Origin: Onishia niordana
Lineage (GTDB): Bacteria; Pseudomonadota; Gammaproteobacteria; Pseudomonadales; Halomonadaceae
Assembly (NCBI RefSeq): GCF_004798965.1
Contig: NZ_SDSD01000002.1
Coordinates: 186,001-250,000 of the forward strand
Length of the DNA stretch: 64,000 nucleotides
Reading direction: 5' to 3'
The position numbers and the translations under genes are program-made. Shown piece by piece: positions 11,793-21,256 of this stretch (its first letter is position 1; every line of letters starts with the position of its first letter). The notes under the pieces are model-generated. The model saw only the letters and a program-made list of their open reading frames with translations, did not search any database and was not told the DNA's origin.

Positions 11793-12503
11793 TTAAGTAG
11801 CATTCGCCAGCAGCATCTCGCGGATCTTGCCAATCGCCCGTGTCGGGTTGAGGCCCTTCGGGCAAACTGCCACGCAGTTCATGATCCCGCGGCAGCGGAA
11901 GACGCTGAACGGATCCTCAAGCTCAGCGAGACGTTCACTGGTCGCTTCGTCGCGCGAGTCGGCCAGGAAGCGATAAGACTGCAGCAGACCGGCCGGACCG
12001 ACGAACTTGTCAGGATTCCACCAGAACGACGGGCAGGACGTCGAGCAGCAGGCGCACAGGATGCACTCGTACAGGCCGTCGAGCTTGTCGCGATCTTCCG
12101 GCGACTGAAGACGCTCGATAGCAGGCTCGGGATTATCGTTCTGCAGATACGGCTGAATGCGCTCGTACTGCTTGTAGAACAGCGCCATGTCGACAACTAG
12201 GTCACGGATGACCGGCAGCCCAGGCAGCGGACGTAGTGTCAGCTTACCGCCCTTGACCACTTCAGAAAGCGGCGTGATGCAGGCCAGGCCGTTCTTGCCG
12301 TTCATGTTCATGCCGTCGGAGCCACAGACCCCTTCACGGCAGCTGCGACGATAAGCCATGGAGCTGTCCTGCTCCTTGATCATGGCCAGGACATTCAGAA
12401 CCATTACATCGCGGCCCTGAGTGTCCACCTGAAACTCCTGCATGTAGGGCGCGGAGTCGGTTTCCGGGTTGTAGCGGTAGACGGATACCTGAAGCATGGA
12501 CAT
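11793..12503 (-). CDS. sdhB: Succinate dehydrogenase iron-sulfur subunit
   Basis: Carries electrons from the SdhA flavin to the membrane quinone site. The 236 residues include the [2Fe-2S] ligand region (CREGVCGSDGMNMNG near residues 55-69) and the two C-terminal cysteine clusters CILCACCSTSCPS near residue 149 and CRGIMNCVAVCPKGLNP near residue 206, which hold the [3Fe-4S] and [4Fe-4S] centres. The ATG at 12503 is preceded by AGGGGG. It is separated by 11 bp from sdhA. Confidence 0.98.
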   Translation of the reverse strand: MSMLQVSVYRYNPETDSAPYMQEFQVDTQGRDVMVLNVLAMIKEQDSSMAYRRSCREGVCGSDGMNMNGKNGLACITPLSEVVKGGKLTLRPLPGLPVIRDLVVDMALFYKQYERIQPYLQNDNPEPAIERLQSPEDRDKLDGLYECILCACCSTSCPSFWWNPDKFVGPAGLLQSYRFLADSRDEATSERLAELEDPFSVFRCRGIMNCVAVCPKGLNPTRAIGKIREMLLANAT

Positions 12504-12514
12504 CGTGGACCCCC

Positions 12515-14287
12515 TTAATAGGTACGGACTTTAGGCTCGAAGGTGTCGACGGTCTTCGGCGAGAAGTTGACGTCGCGCTTGCCCAGCGTCTTGGTTGCCG
12601 GGAAAAACACGGAGTGCTTCAGCCAATTGACGTCGTCACGATCCGGATAGTCGTAACGGGAGTGCGCACCACGGCTTTCCTTACGCTCCAGCGCGGAGAC
12701 CGCTGTGGCCTCGGCCACTTCCATCAGATTATCGAGTTCCAGGGCTTCGACACGCGCGGTGTTGAAGGCATTCGACTTGTCGCCCAAGTGAGCGTTATTG
12801 ATACGTTCACGCAGTTCGGCGAGCTTCTTGACGCCTTCTTGCATGTTGTCTTCCTGACGGAAGACCCCGAAGGCACTCTGCATGATGTCCTGCAGCTCAG
12901 CCTTGAGCGCTGGCACGGACTCACCGCCACTGGATTCGTTCCAGCGGTTGAGGCGCGTCATGGCCGCATCGATGTCGGATTGGGCTGCGTCCAGATACTC
13001 GATGCCCTCGTTCAGCGCACTTTCGATATACATGCCGGCGGCGCGACCAAATACCACCAGGTCGAGCAGCGAGTTGCCCCCCAGGCGGTTGGCACCGTGA
13101 ACCGACACACAGGCCGCTTCGCCACAGGCAAACAAGCCGTTGACGATCTGGTCGTTGCCCTCTTCGTCCTGCATGACCGCCTGGCCGTGCACGTTGGTCG
13201 GAATACCCCCCATCATGTAGTGACAGGTCGGCACGACCGGGATCGGCTCCTTGGCCGGATCGACGTGGGCAAAGGTCTTGGACAGCTCAACGATGCCCGG
13301 AAGGCGCTTACCGAGTACGTCTTCGCCCAAGTGATCCAGCTTCAGCATGACGTGATCGCCATTCTCGCCGCAGCCCCGACCCTCGAGAATCTCCATGACC
13401 ATGGAACGCGCGACCACGTCGCGACCGGCCAGGTCCTTGGCGTTGGGTGCGTAACGCTCCATGAAGCGCTCGCCATCCTTGTTGACCAGATAACCACCCT
13501 CGCCGCGACACCCCTCGGTGACCAGGGTGCCAGCGCCATAGATGCCGGTCGGATGGAACTGCCACATCTCCATGTCCTGCATCGGGAAGCCCGCGCGCAG
13601 GGCCATGCCGATACCGTCGCCGGTATTGATCAGGGCATTGGTGGTAGATGCATAGATACGACCGGCACCACCGGTGGCAAGCACCGTGGCCTTGGATTTG
13701 ACATGCACCACTTCGCCGGTCTCGATGCACATGGCGATACATCCCACCACGTCGCCATCGGCATTCTTGACCAGATCAACCGCATACCACTCGTTAAGGA
13801 AGGTGGTGTTATTCTTCAGGTTGTTCTGATAGAGCGTGTGTAGCAGCGCATGGCCGGTACGGTCAGCTGCCGCACAGGTACGAGCCGCCTGACCGCCCTT
13901 ACCGAAGTCCTTGGACTGCCCCCCGAACGGGCGCTGGTAAATACGACCGTTGTCGAAACGCGAGAACGGCAGGCCCATGTGCTCGAGTTCGAACACCGCC
14001 TTCGGCCCTTCGGAACACATGTATTCCGCCGCATCCTGGTCAGCGATGTAATCACCGCCCTTGACGGTGTCATACATGTGCCAGCGCCAGTCATCATTGG
14101 GGTCGGCGGAGGCGATCGCGCAGGTAATCCCCCCCTGAGCTGACACCGTGTGCGAGCGAGTCGGGAAGACCTTGGAGAGTACCGCCGTCTTCTTGCCGGA
14201 CTTCGCAAGCTCTAGGGCGGCACGCAGGCCGGAACCGCCGCCACCAATGATGATTGCGTCAAAGGTCAGGCTACGCATGTTAGACAT
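12515..14287 (-). CDS. sdhA: Succinate dehydrogenase flavoprotein subunit
   Basis: Oxidises succinate to fumarate with covalently bound FAD. The 590 residues show the FAD-binding [17 protein letters not shown] near residue 16, the flavin-attachment histidine in [13 protein letters not shown] near residues 42-54, and the active-site region HQFHPTGI-type segment [21 protein letters not shown] shortened here to [14 protein letters not shown] near residue 241, with RGEGGYL following. The C-terminus [12 protein letters not shown] is typical. It begins 3 bp after sdhD, so the two are tightly coupled. Confidence 0.98.
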   Translation of the reverse strand: MSNMRSLTFDAIIIGGGGSGLRAALELAKSGKKTAVLSKVFPTRSHTVSAQGGITCAIASADPNDDWRWHMYDTVKGGDYIADQDAAEYMCSEGPKAVFELEHMGLPFSRFDNGRIYQRPFGGQSKDFGKGGQAARTCAAADRTGHALLHTLYQNNLKNNTTFLNEWYAVDLVKNADGDVVGCIAMCIETGEVVHVKSKATVLATGGAGRIYASTTNALINTGDGIGMALRAGFPMQDMEMWQFHPTGIYGAGTLVTEGCRGEGGYLVNKDGERFMERYAPNAKDLAGRDVVARSMVMEILEGRGCGENGDHVMLKLDHLGEDVLGKRLPGIVELSKTFAHVDPAKEPIPVVPTCHYMMGGIPTNVHGQAVMQDEEGNDQIVNGLFACGEAACVSVHGANRLGGNSLLDLVVFGRAAGMYIESALNEGIEYLDAAQSDIDAAMTRLNRWNESSGGESVPALKAELQDIMQSAFGVFRQEDNMQEGVKKLAELRERINNAHLGDKSNAFNTARVEALELDNLMEVAEATAVSALERKESRGAHSRYDYPDRDDVNWLKHSVFFPATKTLGKRDVNFSPKTVDTFEPKVRTY

Positions 14288-14290
14288 TTA

Positions 14291-14638
14291 TCAGGCCCCC
14301 CACAGGACTTGTACGCCCCACACCAGAAAAACAAAGATCGCCAGGATAATGACGGCCTGGGCGCTAATTCGAATGCCAGTCGGCTTGATGTAGTCGGTAG
14401 TGACCGTCCACAGACCGATCCAGGCGTGAGCTGCCATCGACACGAACGCCAACAGCGAGAAGATGCGCATCCAGGTCGCGCCGAAAAGACCGCTCCAGGT
14501 GGCATAATCCAGGTTCGGGTGCAGCAGTAGGTAACCGACGATGAAAAGCGTGTAAAGCGCCAGAATGACGGCCGAGGCGCGCTGGATCAGCCAATCAGAC
14601 AGACCGCTGCGACCGAAGTTTGTAATGTTGGTTACCAT
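14291..14638 (-). CDS. sdhD: Succinate dehydrogenase membrane anchor subunit
   Basis: Small integral membrane protein (115 residues) that with SdhC binds heme b and quinone and anchors SdhAB to the cytoplasmic membrane. Three hydrophobic helices are visible at about residues 20-40, 55-75 and 90-113. The segment WLIQRASAVILALYTLF and the later histidine-containing AHAWIGLWTVTTDYIKP are characteristic of the SdhD family. The start overlaps the last 7 bases of sdhC. Confidence 0.95.
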   Translation of the reverse strand: MVTNITNFGRSGLSDWLIQRASAVILALYTLFIVGYLLLHPNLDYATWSGLFGATWMRIFSLLAFVSMAAHAWIGLWTVTTDYIKPTGIRISAQAVIILAIFVFLVWGVQVLWGA

Positions 14639-15009
14639 ACCCAGACTCCTGCCAGAATCACCAGAACGGCACTGACCACCACAGTGATCTGTGCTTTCTT
14701 AATACCACCCTCAAGGGTCACGCCAATATCGGCATCCATCAACAGGTGCTTGATACCTGCCACGAAATGAAAGGCCAGGGCTGACAGCAGACCCCAGGTG
14801 ATAAGCTTTGCCAGGAAGTTGTGGGCAATCGCATTACTGACAGCATCAAATCCCTGCGGGGAAGACAACGACGTATCCAGCGCCCAGAAGGCGAAGATCA
14901 GGCCGATGAAAAGAATGATGCCTGTAACGCGGTGAGTGATCGACGTTAGTGCCGGGAGAGGGAACTTGATCGTGCTGAGATCGAGATTTACGGGTCGTTT
15001 GCTATTCAC
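14632..15009 (-). CDS. sdhC: Succinate dehydrogenase cytochrome b556 subunit
   Basis: Membrane anchor that contributes heme and quinone ligands to complex II. The 125 residues start with NSKRPVNLDLSTIKFPLPA, the expected N-terminus, and include SITHRVTGIILF near residue 24 and the heme-ligand region HFVAGIKHLLMD near residue 81. Three transmembrane helices are visible. The start codon is GTG at 15009 with a modest AAGAG site. This is the first gene of the sdh-suc unit, and its leader may reach back about 235 nt if the promoter at 15252-15280 is used. Confidence 0.96.
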   Translation of the reverse strand: MNSKRPVNLDLSTIKFPLPALTSITHRVTGIILFIGLIFAFWALDTSLSSPQGFDAVSNAIAHNFLAKLITWGLLSALAFHFVAGIKHLLMDADIGVTLEGGIKKAQITVVVSAVLVILAGVWVW

Positions 15010-15251
15010 GGCTCTTTACACACTCTCTTGGCCCGCTGTGGGGTGCATCGGGACTAGAGCCCGAGCGGGCGGTGGTTTTGAGGAAGGGCTCGGCCGTCTG
15101 CCAAGTCGCCACGACCGTACCTATAGGCCAATCGCGCGAGGTGGATTATAAGGACTGGACGCAAACATGACAAATTGCGACATCCGACCCCCCCAGCAGT
15201 TACGCCTTGACCCATACCGGGAAAGGCGCACAATGATGCAAAGCACCATTA

Positions 15252-15280
15252 ATTATACAAAACAAGTACAGAAGCTACAA
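15252..15280 (-). promoter_or_regulatory. Candidate sdhC promoter
   Basis: On the minus strand a perfect -10 TATAAT (complement of 15252-15257) lies 17 bases from TTGTAG (complement of 15275-15280), which matches only the TTG of a -35. It points at sdhC and would give a leader of about 235 nt. Confidence 0.4.
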
Positions 15281-15311
15281 GAATGCACAAGGCGGCCAAC
15301 CCAAAGGCGAA

Positions 15312-15339
15312 TTGACAATCCTGGGATCGCTTCTATAGT
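15312..15339 (+). promoter_or_regulatory. Sigma-70 promoter of gltA
   Basis: A perfect -35 TTGACA (15312-15317) and -10 TATAGT (15334-15339) are separated by 16 bases. Transcription should start near 15346, giving a leader of about 70 nt before gltA. A strong AAGGAG ribosome site follows just before the ATG. Confidence 0.72.
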
Positions 15340-15414
15340 GGGCTAACTTTTTTTCGCCTTCACTTCAAGCGAGTCAAGGACTTACGCCAGATACCAGACA
15401 ATAAGGAGCCTAGC

Positions 15415-16704
15415 ATGGCTGACAGAAAAGCACAGTTGACAATAGATGGTCTGGACGAGGCCATCGAGCTGCCGGTCTACTCCGGCACTACTGGCCCCGA
15501 CGTGGTCGACGTGCGCAAGCTCAGCGAGGCTAGCTTGTTCACTTACGACCCAGGCTTCATGGTGACCGCCGCCACTCAGTCAGCCATCACCTACATCGAC
15601 GGGGCTAATGGTGTCTTGCTGCACCGTGGCTACCCGATCGATCAGCTGGCGGATCACTCGAATTTCCCCGAGCTCTCCTACTTGCTGCTATTCGGCGAAC
15701 TGCCAAGTGACGAGCAGTACCAGGAATTCGAGCGTACCGTGCGAAGCCACACCATGGTTCATGAACAGCTGGCCAACTTCTATAAGGGCTTTCGTCGCGA
15801 CGCGCATCCCATGGCGATCATGTGTGGCGTGGTAGGCGGACTCGCCGCCTTCTATCACGATCACATGGACATCACCCGCGAGGAAGATCGCCGTATCAGT
15901 GCGATCCGCCTGGTCGCCAAGATGCCGACGCTGGCCGCCATGTGCCACAAGTACAACATCGGCCAGCCGTTCATGTATCCGCGTAATGACCTGAGTTACG
16001 CCGAGAATTTCTTGTACATGATGTTCGGCAACCCCTGTGAGAACTACGAGATCAACCCGGTCTTCGCCAAGGCCATGGATCGCATCTTCATGCTGCATGC
16101 CGACCATGAGCAGAACGCTTCGACCTCGACCGTTCGCTTGACCGGGTCTACTGGCGCCAATCCGTACGCCTGCATCAGTGCCGGCATCGCCGCCCTCTGG
16201 GGACCAGCCCACGGCGGTGCCAACGAAGCCGTTCTGAACATGCTCGATGAGATCGGCGATGAATCCGAGGAGAACATCCAGGCCTTCATCGATCGCGCCA
16301 AGGACAAGAACGACCCCTTCAAGCTGATGGGCTTTGGTCACCGGGTCTATCGCAACTTCGACCCGCGCGCCAAGGTAATGAAGGAAACCTGCGACCAGGT
16401 GCTGGGCGAACTGGGCATGGCCGACGACCCACAACTCAAGATTGCCAAGCGCCTCGAGCAAATCGCCCTGGAAGACGAATACTTCATCGAGCGCAAGCTC
16501 TACCCGAACGTCGACTTCTATTCCGGGATCATCCTCAAGGCGATCGGCATCCCGACCAACATGTTCACCGTGATCTTTGCCGTATCACGCACCATTGGCT
16601 GGATCTCTCACTGGAACGAGATGATCAGCAGTGGCGACTATAAGATCGGCCGCCCGCGCCAGCTCTACACTGGCTACGAAAAGCGCGACTACCCTACCGA
16701 GTAA
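15415..16704 (+). CDS. gltA: Citrate synthase (type II, hexameric family)
   Basis: Condenses oxaloacetate with acetyl-CoA at the entry to the TCA cycle. The 429 residues equal the usual length of the NADH-regulated gammaproteobacterial form. The active-site histidines are in the segments [19 protein letters not shown] (near residue 227) and [14 protein letters not shown] (near residue 303), and the catalytic aspartate is in NVDFYSGI near residue 362. It is divergent from sdhCDAB-sucAB-lpd-sucCD, the classical arrangement, so the two units share a 405-bp control region. A rho-independent terminator follows at 16730. Confidence 0.98.
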   Translation: MADRKAQLTIDGLDEAIELPVYSGTTGPDVVDVRKLSEASLFTYDPGFMVTAATQSAITYIDGANGVLLHRGYPIDQLADHSNFPELSYLLLFGELPSDEQYQEFERTVRSHTMVHEQLANFYKGFRRDAHPMAIMCGVVGGLAAFYHDHMDITREEDRRISAIRLVAKMPTLAAMCHKYNIGQPFMYPRNDLSYAENFLYMMFGNPCENYEINPVFAKAMDRIFMLHADHEQNASTSTVRLTGSTGANPYACISAGIAALWGPAHGGANEAVLNMLDEIGDESEENIQAFIDRAKDKNDPFKLMGFGHRVYRNFDPRAKVMKETCDQVLGELGMADDPQLKIAKRLEQIALEDEYFIERKLYPNVDFYSGIILKAIGIPTNMFTVIFAVSRTIGWISHWNEMISSGDYKIGRPRQLYTGYEKRDYPTE

Positions 16705-16729
16705 ACCGGTAGGGTCATGCCGTCATGAA

Positions 16730-16757
16730 AGAGGTCGCCCACGGGCGGCCTCTTTTT
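16730..16757 (+). terminator. gltA terminator
   Basis: Stem GAGGTCGCC/GGCGGCCTC (one G-T pair) at 16731-16752 with a short loop, followed by a T-run ending TTTTTG. It lies 26 bp after the gltA stop. Confidence 0.85.
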
Positions 16758-16870
16758 GTAACGGCCTACCGGCGTATGCCGCTACTGTTCGTCGAGACAC
16801 ACTGTCGAGCCGGGTCGTCAAACCGGATTGTCGAAGCAAGTGCGGCACCCTCAATCCATAGGAGATCCAC

Positions 16871-17755
16871 ATGAGTGATACTGCCATTCAGACCATCAGC
16901 TTCATTGGCCTTGGCGTCATGGGCTATCCCATGGCCGGACATCTGGCCAAGCAAGGCTACACAGTGCGCGTCTATAACCGAACCGCGACCAAAGCCGAGG
17001 CCTGGACAAAAGAATACGCAGGAAGTTACCACGCCACACCCCGACAAGCCGCCGAGGGAGCCGATCTGGTACTGGTATGCGTGGGCAACGATGACGACGT
17101 GCACCAGGTCACGCGGGGAGAGGATGGCGCCCTGCACGGCATGCACAAAGGGGCGGTGCTGGTCGACCACACCACCGCCTCGGCCAACCTGGCCCGCGAA
17201 CTCGACGAGGCCTGCCAAGCGCAGGGTGTCGCCTTTATCGATGCCCCGGTGTCAGGCGGCCAGCAGGGTGCCGAGAAAGGGGCGCTGACGATCATGTGCG
17301 GCGGCGAGGAAAGGGATTTCAAACGCGTCCAGCGTGTGCTTGATATCTACGCCAGGGCATTGAATCTGCTCGGCCCCGCTGGAAGCGGCCAAATGACCAA
17401 AATGGTCAATCAGATCTGTATCGCCGGTCTCGTACAAGGACTCGCCGAAGGCCTGCACTTTGCTGAGCAGGCCGGACTCGACCGCGAGCAGGTCATCGAG
17501 GTGATCTCCCAGGGTGCTGCCGGCTCCTGGCAGATGGAGAATCGTCACAAGACCATGATCGACAATGAGTATGACCACGGCTTCGCCGTCAACTGGATGC
17601 GCAAGGACCTAGCCATCTGCCTCGACCAGGCTCGCGAGCTCGATGCCCGACTGCCGGTTACCGCGCTGGTCGATCAATTCTACGGCGACATCCAGGCAAT
17701 GGGCGGCGGCCGCTGGGATACCTCATCACTTCTCAAGCGACTGCGCCGTGACTGA
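16871..17755 (+). CDS. NAD(P)-dependent beta-hydroxyacid dehydrogenase (3-hydroxyisobutyrate dehydrogenase family)
   Basis: Cytosolic oxidoreductase of 294 residues. The N-terminal dinucleotide-binding motif GLGVMGYPMAGHLAKQGY is at residues 13-30, the substrate-binding DAPVSGGQQGAEKGALTIM near residues 123-141, and the catalytic lysine region GSGQMTKMVNQ near residue 176. These are diagnostic of the family that includes 3-hydroxyisobutyrate, tartronate-semialdehyde and related dehydrogenases. The substrate cannot be chosen from sequence alone. It has a GGAG ribosome site just before the ATG and no obvious partner gene. It lies downstream of gltA behind a terminator, so it is probably transcribed separately. 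Confidence 0.9.
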   Translation: MSDTAIQTISFIGLGVMGYPMAGHLAKQGYTVRVYNRTATKAEAWTKEYAGSYHATPRQAAEGADLVLVCVGNDDDVHQVTRGEDGALHGMHKGAVLVDHTTASANLARELDEACQAQGVAFIDAPVSGGQQGAEKGALTIMCGGEERDFKRVQRVLDIYARALNLLGPAGSGQMTKMVNQICIAGLVQGLAEGLHFAEQAGLDREQVIEVISQGAAGSWQMENRHKTMIDNEYDHGFAVNWMRKDLAICLDQARELDARLPVTALVDQFYGDIQAMGGGRWDTSSLLKRLRRD

Positions 17756-18437
17756 CGTCACGCGCCAGAGCCGCGTTCTGACGCATCCCTTCGCTCAAGC
17801 GATACCCAAGGCCCGATAACGCTCGGGCCGCATTGAGGCATTCCCCCTCCGTCTTCACCCTGATCCGATCAATACTCCCACCTGAGCAAGCGACGTCACG
17901 ACATCGCCACCCTCTTAGCATACCTCCAGACACGACTGACAGACTCAAGGCAGCCATCGGTTCTGCACAATTTCTGTCGAAGCCTTTAAGCATCAATTGT
18001 CGAGCTGGCGCGCGAATAAGCGGCTCTTCGAACACGGTTTTCCCCTGCCACCACCTCTGGCAACCCGGCTGTACCCGGGCCTTGCCGCGTTTTCCACACT
18101 TTCTGTGGATAAGTCTGTTCAAAACCTTGAGAAAACTGCCAGCAGCCACCATGACAGCGGGGTTACGCTCAGATTGATCATTTTTTAATCAATATTAACT
18201 ACTTGATTTACATGGTTTTATTAGAAAAGTCATGCTCGGGGTTGAAGAGTATAAGAATTATACACAAGGCATCAGCCCATCGAGGGGGACGTGGACAACT
18301 CGACGTCTATGTCAAGCATCAAGAAGGCGAAATCGTCGAAAAGCGCCAACGAAGGATCTAGCGAGGAGGATGAGACCAGCAACCACCAAGACGGTGTCGG
18401 TCAAGTGCAGAAGAAGGGGGCAGACGGAATAACAGCG
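17756..18437. other. Gene-free stretch of about 680 bp
   Basis: Short reading frames cross this region on both strands but none has a ribosome site, protein-family character or consistent codon use. The left half (17756-18080) shows nothing I can name. The right half contains the DnaA-box cluster, an AT-rich tract and an IHF-consensus site listed separately. Confidence 0.6.
18090..18266. promoter_or_regulatory. DnaA-box cluster with AT-rich tract and IHF-like site (origin-, datA- or DARS-like)
   Basis: Exact matches to the DnaA box TTATNCACA occur at 18104-18112 (as TGTGGATAA) and 18258-18266 (TTATACACA). A one-mismatch box TTTTCCACA lies at 18090-18098, head-to-head with the first across 5 bases. 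Between them, 18174-18230 is very AT-rich, with a GATC at 18176. The complement of 18196-18208 reads AATCAAGTAGTTA, an exact match to the IHF consensus WATCAANNNNTTR. DnaA boxes next to IHF sites are found in oriC, datA and DARS elements. No dnaA, dnaN, rpmH or mnmG gene is present, so a full origin is not shown. Confidence 0.5.
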
Positions 18438-18462
18438 ACAAAAAAAGACGCTATAAGCGTCT
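18438..18462 (-). terminator. Terminator of the gltX-tRNA unit
   Basis: On the minus strand AGACGCT-TAT-AGCGTCT is a perfect 7-bp stem (complement of 18446-18462) followed by a run of seven T. It lies 38 bp beyond the tRNA-Glu gene, ending that transcript. Confidence 0.9.
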
Positions 18463-18499
18463 GATCTTTTATGCTGACAACTGCTGTAGGAGAATCGGG

Positions 18500-18575
18500 T
18501 GGCGTCCCATAGGGGGTTCGAACCCCTGTCACTGCCGTGAAAGGGCAGTGTCCTGGACCACTAGACGAATGGGAC
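18500..18575 (-). tRNA. tRNA-Glu (anticodon TTC)
   Basis: Minus-strand cloverleaf of 76 nt with encoded CCA. The acceptor stem GTCCCAT pairs with ATGGGAC, the anticodon loop is CCTTTCAC with anticodon TTC, and the T-loop GGTTCGAACC is intact. It is the last gene of a unit with tRNA-Ala and gltX upstream, so the tRNA and its cognate synthetase are probably transcribed together. Confidence 0.97.
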
Positions 18576-18607
18576 GCATCGTAACCCGTATTCGTTTCTT
18601 TCGAGAC

Positions 18608-18683
18608 TGGTGGAGCCTAGCGGGATCGAACCGCTGACCTCAACACTGCCAGTGTTGCGCTCTCCCAGCTGAGCTAAGGCCCC
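18608..18683 (-). tRNA. tRNA-Ala (anticodon GGC)
   Basis: Minus-strand cloverleaf of 76 nt with encoded CCA. The acceptor stem begins GGGGCCT, with TAGCTCAGCTGGGAGAGC in the D arm, anticodon GGC in CTGGCAG, and T-loop GGTTCGATCC. The 5' acceptor strand GGGGCCT pairs with AGGCTCC through one wobble pair. It lies 32 bp upstream of tRNA-Glu and 79 bp after the gltX stop. Confidence 0.97.
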
Positions 18684-18762
18684 GTGTCTCTCGAGAACGA
18701 GGCGTATAGTACTCACACGCCTCGTTATCGTCAAGACATTCCGATAATTTTAGCGGGCCGAC

Positions 18763-20241
18763 CTACAGCTCGCGAAATTCCTTCTCGAGGCGCTTGGCTT
18801 GTTTCTTCGACACCCCCCCCAACACCTCAATCGCATGACGCAAACGAGCGCGGGTCATGTCAGAGCCCAGGATCGCCATGGCATCCATGACCGAGGTCGA
18901 AGTTGCCGAACCAGTAATCGCAATGAACACTGGCGCCAGGAAGGCTTTCATCTTGAGCTCAAAATGCTCGCCCAGCAGCTTGACCTCGGCCAACAGCGAT
19001 TCCTTGTCCCAGCGGGCCACTCCCTCGAGACGCCAGACCAGGAACTGCAGGAGCTTGACCAACTCATCGCGCTCCATCTTGACGCTCGAGAAGCTCGCCT
19101 CGTCAATGGTGGGCAGGCCCGAGAAGAAATGGCCCGCCAGCGGCATGACCTGAGACAGCGTATCCACCCGTGGGCGCACTTGGGGCAGAATCTGGCGAAC
19201 ATAGTCCTCATTAAACGCCCAGTCACGCAGCGCCTGTAACAAGGCGGTATCGTCCAGATCCTCGCGAATATAGACGCCGTTGAGCCAGGTCAGTTTCTCC
19301 AGATCGAAGACCGGGCCACCCAACGACACACGCTGGATGTCGAAATGCGCCATCATCTCGTCGAGGCTGAATTTTTCGCGCTCGTCGGGCATCGACCAGC
19401 CCATGCGTCCCAGATAGTTGGTCACCGCCTGAGGCAAAAAGCCCATACGACGATAATAGTTGATCGAGGTCGGGTTCTTGCGCTTGGAAAGCTTCGACTT
19501 GTCGGGGTTACGCAGCAGCGGCATGTGACAAAGGGTCGGCATCGGCCAGCCGAAATACTCATAGAGCAACTGATGCTTGGGTGCCGAGTTGATCCATTCC
19601 TCACCGCGCAACACATGCGTAATGCCCATCAGGTGGTCATCGACCACATTGGCCAGATGGTAAGTCGGCATGCCGTCGGACTTGAGCAGGATCTGTGCGT
19701 CAACCTGCACCCATTCGACTTCGATCGTGCCACGCAGCATGTCCTCGACCACGCAGGTGCCTTCGCTGGGCACGTGCATGCGCACGACATAGGGCCAGCC
19801 CTCGGCTTCGCGCCGTGCCTGTTCCTCGGCTGGCAGCGCGAGGTCGTCCGGTTTGAGGGCCATGTGCTGGCCGGCCGCCTTACGTGACTCGCGAAGCTCA
19901 TCCAGTTCATCGCTGGTGCGATAGCACTTGAAGGCATGTCCGGTATCGAGCAGCTTGCGAGCATACTCGGCATAGATATCGCCGCGCTCACTCTGACGAT
20001 ACGGGCCATGAGGACCGCCGACATCCGGGCCCTCGTCCCAGTCAAGCCCCAGCCAGCGCAGGGAATCGAGGATCATCTGCTCTGACTCGGCGGTAGAGCG
20101 TTCGCGATCGGTATCCTCAATGCGCAGAATAAACTGACCGCCATGTGCGCGGGCAAAGCAAAGATTGAACAGCGCGATGTAGGCAGTGCCCACGTGGGGA
20201 TCGCCAGTCGGAGACGGCGCGATACGGGTACGTACGGTCAT
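18763..20241 (-). CDS. gltX: Glutamyl-tRNA synthetase
   Basis: Class I aminoacyl-tRNA synthetase that charges tRNA-Glu. The 492 residues contain the HIGH-type motif in [18 protein letters not shown] near residue 9 and the KMSKS-type motif KLSKRKN near residue 252. The EDTDRERS segment near residue 42 is typical of discriminating GluRS. The C-terminal helical anticodon-binding domain ends with [16 protein letters not shown]. The ATG at 20241 begins the conserved [13 protein letters not shown]. tRNA-Ala and tRNA-Glu follow on the same strand and share a terminator. Confidence 0.98.
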   Translation of the reverse strand: MTVRTRIAPSPTGDPHVGTAYIALFNLCFARAHGGQFILRIEDTDRERSTAESEQMILDSLRWLGLDWDEGPDVGGPHGPYRQSERGDIYAEYARKLLDTGHAFKCYRTSDELDELRESRKAAGQHMALKPDDLALPAEEQARREAEGWPYVVRMHVPSEGTCVVEDMLRGTIEVEWVQVDAQILLKSDGMPTYHLANVVDDHLMGITHVLRGEEWINSAPKHQLLYEYFGWPMPTLCHMPLLRNPDKSKLSKRKNPTSINYYRRMGFLPQAVTNYLGRMGWSMPDEREKFSLDEMMAHFDIQRVSLGGPVFDLEKLTWLNGVYIREDLDDTALLQALRDWAFNEDYVRQILPQVRPRVDTLSQVMPLAGHFFSGLPTIDEASFSSVKMERDELVKLLQFLVWRLEGVARWDKESLLAEVKLLGEHFELKMKAFLAPVFIAITGSATSTSVMDAMAILGSDMTRARLRHAIEVLGGVSKKQAKRLEKEFREL

Positions 20242-20409
20242 GTCGATCGATCCATATGAAGAGGAAACCTGGCGGGCATTATACGCACTCCCCCGCTCCC
20301 CATCAGCCGGGAATCATTTGTGACCCGCCGAGTCCATAACCAACCCCCTGTGAACACGTGATGCATCGCCCCTATCGCTTGCTTGACCAACCACGACAAG
20401 GACGCACTC

Positions 20410-21150
20410 ATGCTCAAACATCTTCCCGACGACTTCACTGCCGTGATTACCGGCGCCGGGGGCGGCATTGGCCGTGCCATGCTCGAGGCACTACTGGCAA
20501 GCCACCGTCCCGGGCATGTGATTGCCGTCTCGCGACAGGCGCTTGAGCATGATGATCCGCGCCTTGTCCACCTAGCGCTGGATATCACCACCGACGAAGG
20601 TCTTGCGACGCTGGCCGCTCACCTTGAGGCCACCAAGGTCCACCTGATCTTCAATGCCATCGGCACCCTGCATGACGAAAAACGCGGTATCGCGCCCGAG
20701 AAGAAGCTCGACGATTTGAGCTTCGCGGCCCTCGAGCATCTTTTTTATGTCAATGCGGCGACCCCAGCGATGCTGCTGAAAACGCTGTCGCCTTCGCTTA
20801 AAGGCAAGCACCCGGCCATCTTCGCCAGTCTCTCGGCACGGGTCGGCTCGATCGGCGACAACGGGCTAGGCGGCTGGTACGCCTACCGCGCCAGCAAAGC
20901 GGCCCATAACATGCTGCTCAAGGGGGCGAGCGTCGAACTGAAGCGCCTCAACAAGCAGGCTATTCTGCTTAACCTGCATCCTGGTACCACCGATACCGCA
21001 CTGTCCGAGCCTTTCCAGGCCAGGGTGCCAGACGGCAAGCTGTTCACGCCGTCTTTTGTCGCCGAGCATCTGCTTGAGGTAATGAATGACCGTACTCCCG
21101 CCGATAGTGGCAGCTTCTGGGATTGGGCCGGTGAACCGATTCCCTGGTAA
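20410..21150 (+). CDS. Short-chain dehydrogenase/reductase family protein
   Basis: Predicted NAD(P)-dependent oxidoreductase of 246 residues. The start is put at the ATG 20410, which has AAGGA about 9 bases upstream; an upstream TTG at 20383 in the same frame is less likely. The Rossmann motif TGAGGGIGRAM lies near residues 14-24, the NAI segment (FNAIGTLHDEKRG) near residue 80, and the catalytic serine/YxxxK pair appears as SLSARVGS and YAYRASK near residues 130 and 152-158. It belongs with the CsgA-like/YbbO-like classical SDRs. It reads away from gltX, with the first gene of the next group convergent to it. Substrate unknown. Confidence 0.88.
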   Translation: MLKHLPDDFTAVITGAGGGIGRAMLEALLASHRPGHVIAVSRQALEHDDPRLVHLALDITTDEGLATLAAHLEATKVHLIFNAIGTLHDEKRGIAPEKKLDDLSFAALEHLFYVNAATPAMLLKTLSPSLKGKHPAIFASLSARVGSIGDNGLGGWYAYRASKAAHNMLLKGASVELKRLNKQAILLNLHPGTTDTALSEPFQARVPDGKLFTPSFVAEHLLEVMNDRTPADSGSFWDWAGEPIPW

Positions 21151-21256
21151 AGAGTGAAGGGTGCGAGTCGATTGTCGAATGACCCAGGCGCGACCAAAGA
21201 GGTCGCCGCTTCTAGGCGTCATCTCTTCCTCAATTGACCGTCACCAAGCACGACAC

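Noticed and set aside
17733..18152. Minus-strand frame in the gap before the DnaA-box cluster
   Set aside because: No ribosome site or family character; it overlaps DnaA boxes and non-coding AT-rich DNA.
18090..18266. Call of a definite oriC
   Set aside because: Only two exact boxes and one near box, and no dnaA/dnaN/rpmH/mnmG neighbours; origin status needs skew or replication data.
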